The notes below the pieces were generated by a model, which saw only the letters and a list, made by a program, of their open reading frames with translations, made no database searches and had not been told where the DNA came from. Positions 56,994 to 64,000 of a stretch of 64,000 bases of DNA are shown here, piece by piece; positions within the stretch are counted from its first letter, which is position 1; every line of letters begins with the position of its first letter. The stretch is from positions 3,019-67,018 of the forward strand of contig MU621109.1 of NCBI GenBank assembly GCA_025399215.1, given 5' to 3'. The translations under genes and the position numbers were made by a program. This DNA is from Globomyces pollinis-pini. Lineage: Eukaryota > Chytridiomycota > Chytridiomycetes > Rhizophydiales > Globomycetaceae.

Positions 56994-57810
56994 TTATTTC
57001 TTCACAGATTTTTGAGTCGCGTGTTTGGTTGTCAATGCATCCGAATCTCTATTATTAGTTCTGAAAACCACAATGAGGGAATTAATTAGATTAACTTCCA
57101 CTTTCAATTTGATGGAATATACTGCAACTTTCACAATTATTTCAGTTCGATAGAATCCAAGAACATGAATCAATAGAGTAGATATATCTAGTATAATAAC
57201 TACAATTGACATGATTGTAGTATGTTGAACAATATGGTTCTTTTCGATAGCAGGTATCGTGTCTACACTCTTCCTGATATACACTATATAAGACACCCCA
57301 AGACAGCATTCCAATATCAGGATCAGACTTAAATTGATTGTTTCTGCAACATTAATAATACTATCTGCATTGGGATTGAATCCCAGTAATGACAAAAGCA
57401 ATGCCAGAGAACCTATTTGATAAATCCGATGCGAAATTACCTAGATGAACTACTACAAAATTGAACATCATGAAATATTTTAATCCAGTTAATATTTGTT
57501 TGTTTTGACAGACTAATGATAGCCTTGAATATACGCAAATCACAAATCCCATCACGTACATAATCCAACTGATAATGGCCAATGCTAATGGATATCGAAA
57601 GCTAATATCAAGGTAGTTACTTTCTAAAATGTTGTTGCAAAGTATGTTTAACATCAGGCCGATACAACATACAATAATTGACCCACCATACCAATTAAAT
57701 ACAGTTTTGAATGTCAACATCACATAGGAAAGAACTTCAACAGCGTTATAAACTGCTATTGCGCCCGCTGCTATTTTAGTATACAGAGTACTTTGGTCTT
57801 CTGAGAGCAT
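56994..57810 (-). CDS. seven-helix membrane protein, unrecognised
   Basis: Two exons separated by a 28-nt intron (about 57409-57436) encode 262 aa. Seven hydrophobic segments alternate with short loops, starting AAGAIAVYNAVEVLSYVML and including IIVCCIGLMLNILC, LALAIISWIMYVMGFVI and ILDISTLLIHVLGF. The tail is Arg/Lys/Thr-rich. Topology suggests a receptor or small-molecule carrier, but GPCR hallmarks such as DRY or NPxxY are not seen. Its start is 44 bp from the divergent LRRC23-like gene. Confidence 0.65.
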
Positions 57811-57854
57811 TGAGTGATGTGTTTGTAGGAAACGCGAAAAAGCTTGACTTCAAA

Positions 57855-59020
57855 ATGGATGATGACAATGAAAATGAAGTAGAGAAAGGGTTAATAGACA
57901 CATTAGAACCTGTGGCTGTTGCTGAAGAAGAAGAAGCAATTCCCGTATCCGCGGATATGTTACCACTGACACCAGAATTGATTGCATCAAGTTTATCGTT
58001 AGTTGCTCGAACAGCGCAAGGACTCTCCCATGCATTCACAAGATTAGAAATACACGAGAAGGAGATTACAAATCTAAATGCTCTGGAAACGTATCCTCAT
58101 CTTCGTTATGTGGTACATTCAATCTAACTTTAATTCCACGTAGGATTGTTCGGATAACAATTTAGTCAACATCGAAGGATTAAACAATCTAAAGTATTTG
58201 CTCGCTTTAAATCTCCAAAACAATTATATTTCCAGTATTCCTTCTGGTTTAGATCGTCGCGAATTTTTGCAACATGTCAATTTAGCTAAAAATAACTTTA
58301 AAGATTGGACTGTCAACTATTGGCCAATGTGTTCATTCTTAAACTTAAATGGTAAATTAAATGAACAATTGATTTTTTTTAGAGAATAAGCTAACCGAGT
58401 CCGTTACATTTGATGGTTATCCAGAATTGCTTCATTTAGAATTACGTGCAAATAAATTTAAAGCTACACCGGAAAAATTAGTTGCACCGAAACTTCAGAG
58501 ACTTTATCTGGTATTCTGGTGCTTACAATGTAACAAGTAGGGTGCGAATGAAATTTCATCCATCAAGTTTTCAGAGCTACCTACATTACAGGTACATCTA
58601 GTTGTATTAATATTTGCTCCTTTAGGTACTCAACTTGCGTGCAAACAAAATTGATAAATTGGAAGGATTTGATAAGTTACCTAATTTAGTGTACTTGAAT
58701 CTAAGGTAGAGAATAATGATTTAACATACTCAAGAACAAATAAGGTTGATTCAATGGCTCAGATTGATAATTTGATTAATTTACGTTCACTACGAATTCT
58801 AATCTTGATTGGTAAGATTCGGCGATTAACTTTAGAAAATCCTATTGAACATACAGACAGCTACAGATTGGAAGTAGTTTCTAGATTGTACAAACTTGAA
58901 AGGCTTGATAAAGATCAAGTCAGCAACGAAGAAAGAGAGGAAGCTTTCGCCCTTCGCGTAACATATCACATTACTTCTCACAAATAGGAAACTAGAAGAG
59001 CCGAAAAAGAAAAGGTTTAA
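57855..59020 (+). CDS. LRRC23-like radial-spoke leucine-rich-repeat protein
   Basis: Eight exons with introns of 31, 31, 30, 34, 29, 24 and 30 nt encode 318 aa. After an acidic N-terminus the block PLTPELIASSLSLVARTAQG and LSHAFTRLEIHEKEI matches the conserved region before the repeats of LRRC23. About seven SDS22-like LRRs follow (DCSDNNLVNIEGL, LRANKFKATPEKL, NLRANKIDKLEGF), then an LRR cap, ENPIEHTDSYRLEV, and a charged tail. LRRC23 is an axonemal radial spoke (RS3) component required for motility. With CLUAP1 this argues for a motile flagellum. The start is taken at ATG 57855. Confidence 0.82.
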
Positions 59021-59148
59021 ACCTTTTCCATTGGTTGGTTTATCTGATAATAAATTCGGTTACTTTAAATGAGATATTAATAGTAAAGAAGAAAAATGTA
59101 CATACATATCATGGCCACTAACCAAAATTGAAATCTGTAAAATTTCAA

Positions 59149-60366
59149 TTATATTAATTTGATGCCACTTCTAGTGTTCCTATTTCTGAAGTTATTTAAA
59201 GGATTTGGATTGTTCTGTAAAATTCTATATGCTTCTTGGATATGGCGAGGAAGTAAAGGGGTTGCATCCCCTGCACATATTATCACAATCTCAATATACC
59301 TGGGGGCTTTTGGAAAAGACCATAAAACAGTTCTCCAGATGTTGCATTGCTCTCAGGACTTATAGCCTTTCGAATATCTTCCTGTCGCTTAATTTCTAAA
59401 GCGGTCTCGGTAATTGCAGAAACGGCTTCATGACATAAGAATCCCAAAGAATCTATGATATCTGAACTAGCTTTCGATTCGTAATACCTATTGGTTAGAT
59501 ATTTGCTGGTATATAACAAACTTTGACATATCACACCAGTCACGAAATCTTTTCAATTTCTACATTTAAGTTTTGTAATTGATACCTTATATATGAAGCT
59601 CGCCTGACGACATTCTGCATAGTAAATATATTCTTCTTTCGTCATGGACCTTGTAATCTTATCTGCTATTCTTAATCGATTAATTTGATCTTCATAAGCC
59701 TGGATTTAGTTTATTGATCATACTTGTCGCTCATCTTCATCTGCATCGTCATCATCATCATCTTCCAAAATTCCATTATACATTGTGAATGGATCCCAAC
59801 TAAAGTTGATGTTCATTTTTTTAATTTTAACATTTGTTTTGTCTATGGTTGAGTTGAAACATAGGTATCGTACTAACATCATCATCCATCAAATCCTCAT
59901 CTAGTGCTGTATCACCTCCTTTTTCCCTGGCATTTTTACGAACGTCTTTCCAACTCAGAAATGTTTTCAGACGATTCACCTTTGATCGATCATGCCGAAT
60001 TAAAAATATCAAGTCTTCCGCTTGTAAGGTTTTTGAACCTCTAACATATAACAATAAATCTATGAATTTCAAACCTATTTAGTTCATCAAAAGAGCATTT
60101 CAAACCGTTTATGAGCTTGTGATACTGCTTCAATAATCTATTTATGTTAGTAAAGTTCAATATACCAAAGTTATCAATTGATTCTTCACAATTTCTTCTA
60201 CTAATTGAGAAGTTTCGTCCAATGGGTCTTGAACTTCTCCAAATACAAACATCATCTATACTAATAAAATCAACTGTTCTGACTATACTTGTTGAATTTC
60301 TTGCTGATACATATATTTCTTTACAGGAGGTTGTTGAGCAGGAGTAGTGATAGCGACATTCGACAT
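59149..60366 (-). CDS. SPT3: SAGA complex subunit SPT3
   Basis: Nine exons with introns of 33, 28, 65, 31, 24, 26, 31 and 29 nt join to 316 aa. The N-terminal histone fold has YQQEIQQMMFVFGEVQDP, QAHKRGSKTLQAEDLIFLIR and DRSKVNRLKTFLSWKDVRKN, which identify SPT3 rather than TAF13. The second histone-fold half appears as SMTKEEYIYYAECRQAS, RFRDW, IIDSLGFLCHEAVSAITETAL and PRHIQEAYRILQ. It helps recruit TBP to promoters. It starts 37 bp from the divergent SWD1 gene. Confidence 0.92.
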
Positions 60367-60403
60367 TTTTGTCAATCAATTAGGCAAACTTTTTTTGAAT
60401 TTA
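60367..60403. promoter_or_regulatory. 37-bp bidirectional intergenic region, SPT3/SWD1
   Basis: Only 37 bp separate the ATG codons of two divergent chromatin-regulator genes, so their promoters and 5' UTRs must overlap each other or the coding sequence. Confidence 0.7.
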
Positions 60404-62393
60404 ATGAATGTCTGTTTACTGGATCCTTTTGAACCCAACATTCCAGATGGATTCACTCATACAGTAAAGGCGGATGCGAATACAGAAATTATCAAATTGA
60501 ACAGGAGAGGAACGTTATTAGCTACAGCTACAAGAGATGGTCTAATTCAGAGTAACTTTATATGAATTCATGATAAGTATTTGATTTAATAACAATGAAT
60601 TTGGTTCAACAATTCAAAGGTCACGTTGCATACATTAGTCATCTCAGTTGGTCTCGTTGTGGAAGGTAGTTCAGTTTATCTAATCAAAGATTCATTATGA
60701 GCGCTTCAAAAGATTGGAATGTCATTATTTGGGACTTGAAATCTGGTAGAAGAAAAGATACGATCAAATTTCATACAAATGTATTGATGGTATAGATAAT
60801 CGTGAAACACTAAAGAAAGGCTACATTCAATCCTCAAAATAAAGATTGCATCTTGGTTTTGCTGCAAGGAGAATTCCCGATTATTTTATCTAGAACAACT
60901 AGTTTGGTAGAAAAAGGTCAAAATGTGCTTCGACCACGAAAAACAAGTACAGGAGATATCTATGTCCCTTTACAAAAGAAGATAAAATTGCAAACTGAAG
61001 ATGAACTCAATGAGATTATAGAGGAAGGAGATAATGCCAAAACAGTTTGTTCTCCGGATACGCTTACTAAGACATTGAAATTAAATGAGGAAACTCACAC
61101 AGAAGATAAAGGGGATGCTATGATAGAAGACAACACCGCGCAAATCGTTGAACCAAAATTATCACTGTCTGATGAACCAAAATTATCACTGTCTGATGTA
61201 GACAAGGAGATCAAGGCCGAAGCAGACGTCGAAACCGTGAAAATTGATAATATCAATGTTGTAGATAAAATGTTTCAAAAACATCCGAAAGGTTTGATAT
61301 ATAATCTAATGCTTCATAGAAGATGATAACGTCCAAAGCAATATCAAGACGAATCACTTTAAAAGCGTGTTAAGAGAGAAATGGTCATCATTAACACTTC
61401 AGTTACCTTCAACACGGTATTCCAATTTACCTTATGAAACACTAGATCTGGTCTTGTATCAACCGTTGGTACATTCACACCAGATGGGAAATATTTTGTG
61501 ATTGGAACGAATAAAGGAACTTTATTCATCTTCAATACTGAAACAAAATTGGTAATTATATATTATTAATGATAGTTTGATCAAGAGTTTAAAGTTACAG
61601 GAGCGTCTAGTATACGCCAAATTCAATTTAATCGATCGGGAAGGTGAAAATTTACAATTTAATGGTCATAGAGAAATGATTGTTAATTCTAATGATCGAA
61701 TCATAAGATTATACCTATTAGAAGAGGTCAATGGAAAATTAAATATTGAAATTGGTAATTTGTTTTTTATACTAGAATTATACTATAGAACAAAAATTTC
61801 AAGATGCCATTGAAAAAACTCAATGGATACAATGTCAATTCAGTGCTGATGGAGAATACATTATCGGTGGATGTGAATCCACACATCAACATAACATATA
61901 CCTATGGGATCGAGTTGGAGGAAATTTGGTAAAAATGTTGGAAGGACCACAAAATGAAGGATTAACTGATATTGCAGTAATAATGATCATTTCATCTTAT
62001 CTTAGTGGCATCCCATTAGACCTATTTTGATTTCTGCTTCCATGTTTTATGGTCATATATATTATTGGCAACATATTCCTACCCAAAAATTTTCTGGTTT
62101 TGAACCTGGTAACATGAATGATTTTTTATTAACTTTATAGATTTTAAAGAATTAACAGATAATATTGAATATAATGAAAGAGAAGATGAATTTGATTTGG
62201 TAAAATGAAATATTTTATAGGTAGAATGTTGAAATTGTAAGTAAAACGCGAGAGGAAGATCAAATAGTAGACATTGATAATAATCATGGTATGAATGGGA
62301 TGTTAAGGTATGTACATCTAGATTTGATCAGTTAGTGATACATCTGATGATGAAAATCATCAATCATTTCATATCCCAATTAAAATTGAATAA
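60404..62393 (+). CDS. SWD1: COMPASS subunit SWD1 (RBBP5 orthologue)
   Basis: Thirteen exons with introns of 24-34 nt give exactly 550 aa. The start MNVCLLDPFEPNIPDGFTH, the WD repeats (SASKDWNVIIWDLKSGRR, GTFTPDGKYFVIGTNKGTLF, VNSNDRIIRLY) and the hallmark PDFKELTDNIEYNEREDEFD after the propeller match yeast Swd1 and human RBBP5, a core subunit of Set1/MLL H3K4 methyltransferases. An acidic, Lys/Glu-rich insert of about 170 residues, including a duplicated EPKLSLSD octapeptide, lies between blades and is longer than in either reference. Confidence 0.92.
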
Positions 62394-62471
62394 ACTAAAA
62401 ACTTCTTTCATCAATTTCAAATAATATTTGATGTAAAAAAGGAACAAGAGTTATTTATTATTGTTCAGAAA

Positions 62472-64000
62472 TCAACATGCTTCCACAGCTTTGAGTGAAG
62501 TTTGAGCAAAATATCGAACATCCATATCAGTATCATCCTTCAACTTGTTTAGAAGTGGTTTGACTTTATCATTTAATACACCTTCCAAGCTATTCTTTTT
62601 TAAAAATGGTCCCATTGTTCCAAGAACTTTGGCAGCATTAAATCGAATGTTGGGAATAGGGTCGTTGGCAAGTGCAATAGTGACAGGTAAGATATGTTCT
62701 TTGAGTAAATCTGCCGATGCTACAGTACACATTGACTATACGTTAGTTTTTGGGTTAATTACTCCAAGGGCGAATACAGTAGTCATTCGTAATAAATGAT
62801 TAGAGTTTTTGCTCATTTCGGTGATTTTAGGAACAATCATTTTTTTAGCCCATTCAACTCCAAATACTTCGATTAGTTTTTTGATATTATTGGTGGCAGC
62901 TTCACGAATGGAAAAGACAATATCTCCCAACCATGCCATACATAAATTGGCCAGTTTCTCGTCAAAGAATGCAACTCCCTGGTATTATCAGCGTAAAATT
63001 TAATGTACCAATTGGCTAGCCAATAATGGAATATTTTCAATAATGGCCATACGTACACGCCACTGTTTATCTTCAGCCAATTCTACAATGGCTGGTAACA
63101 ATGACTGAGAAAGCAGTTGGATTCCAATAACTAAGTAAATGTTAGTACATGTTCATAATCAGAGAATAAAGAAACCAAATTAAATAAAGTTACCTTGGTT
63201 GACACCATCTAATTTAGAGATAACATTAAGACGCACTTCGGCAGCTTCGTCCTTTAATAATTGTAAAAATAATGGAAGTAATTGATCAATAGTACTAATT
63301 GGTAAACAAAATAAACGCATACTTTTGTTTGCCCAACATTGGTGCTAAACCACTGATATGAGTGGCTAATGCTGAACGAACATGTTGAGAAGTATCAACA
63401 GTGAGATCACGAACACAAGGTAAGATATCTGATAGGACAACATCAGGTTGAATGATTGCACAGAATCCTGGAAGTTGGTTGCAAGCAGCTGTACGCACTT
63501 CTGCTTCGGTATCTTTCAAAAGACGAATAAAGACTGGAATTAAATCTTCATTAACAATATCCAAATCAACAGAGGTAGCGATCTACAAGTGTCAATAGTA
63601 TAAAATTACTTGAGCAAATTTTTCTGCAATCATGTATCGAACTCTCCAAGATTTGTCTGAACATAAACTTCGTAAGCTAAGTAATAAATGTTCTTTAACA
63701 CCATCGGATTTTATGATTCCAGCGATAACAATAAATTCTTCAACAGTCAATAATCGAACCGAATCCTAACAAGCATTAATCTAAAGCGATCCAGTTACCT
63801 GTTCATCCAAAGCCAATGATTTAAATACTGGGCACATATCAGAAATAACAACAGCAGGTGGTAATTGCTTGACAAATTTAGAAAGATGGGTAGCAGCAGC
63901 TCTTCTAACCATTGGAGTATCATCATTGCAAAGTAAAGTAAACAATCTACGTAGTTCATCTTGTACTTTTGGAGAACAATGTGGATAACAAGCAGCATAC
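62472..64000 (-). CDS. protein phosphatase 2A scaffold subunit A (partial)
   Basis: The gene runs off the right edge, so only the C-terminal part is present. HEAT repeats typical of PR65/Tpd3 are spread over several exons with short introns: [97 protein letters not shown], and the end [15 protein letters not shown]. It bridges the PP2A catalytic and regulatory subunits. It is convergent with SWD1, leaving 78 bp between the stops. Confidence 0.9.

Noticed and set aside
1..64000. tRNA, rRNA or CRISPR loci
   Set aside because: No cloverleaf with matching arms, no rRNA core sequence and no regularly spaced repeats were found by eye; a tRNAscan run would be decisive for tRNAs.

Overview
The window reads as nuclear DNA of an AT-rich, intron-bearing eukaryote, most likely a flagellated early-diverging fungus or close relative (chytrid-, blastoclad-, Rozella- or aphelid-like); I cannot place it more precisely. 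Fungal-type signals are three VRG4-like GDP-mannose transporters, a GPI-anchored Ser/Thr-rich surface protein, SAGA SPT3 and COMPASS SWD1. Two ciliary genes, CLUAP1/IFT38 and an LRRC23-like radial-spoke protein, imply a motile flagellated stage. TAA, TAG and TGA are all used as stops, so the standard code fits. Most introns are only 24-36 nt (GT...AG). Recognising them joins almost every apparently broken ORF into a full-length gene, and in most models the summed exon length is a multiple of three.

Layout. 1-3.7 kb: a dead Tc1/mariner element and decayed coding relics. 3.7-9 kb: CLUAP1 (-), SH3 protein (-), vacuolar-type amino acid transporter (+), two-RRM protein (-). 10-19 kb: an eIF2-alpha-kinase-like gene with a possible PAS-like N-terminus, a 53-aa membrane protein, a Rho fragment, a mitochondrial stomatin-like gene, a likely mitochondrial protein, a GPI protein, a band-7 protein with an unusual tail, and a MEK-type kinase. 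19-24.3 kb: the first ethanolamine-permease-like gene, then a tandem family of unrecognised 75-aa proteins. 24.5-27.2 kb: type III glutamine synthetase. 27.6-37 kb: three VRG4 paralogues around a plant-style LRR receptor kinase, then a UPF0598 gene. 37-46.3 kb: three more permease paralogues, one split by a 3.48-kb Ty1/copia element. 46.5-52 kb: two membrane-anchored phosphoesterases flanking two small hypothetical genes. 52-64 kb: a large helical-repeat-like protein, a GTPase relic, a secreted protein, a 7-TM protein, LRRC23-like, SPT3, SWD1 and the C-terminal part of the PP2A scaffold subunit.

Themes. The accessory parts (19-52 kb) are rich in tandem paralogues (permeases, nucleotide-sugar transporters, phosphoesterases, 75-aa proteins). 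The housekeeping ends are compact, with divergent start codons only 37-44 bp apart. The strongest candidate for something undescribed is the 75-aa tandem family at 21.7-24.3 kb. Its three copies differ mostly at synonymous sites, share 3' flanks and have TATA boxes, but match no family I know. Coordinates and splice sites were derived by eye. Exon boundaries may be off by a base or two in places, notably in the VRG4-like gene at 27.6-29.1 kb. No rRNA, tRNA or CRISPR was seen.
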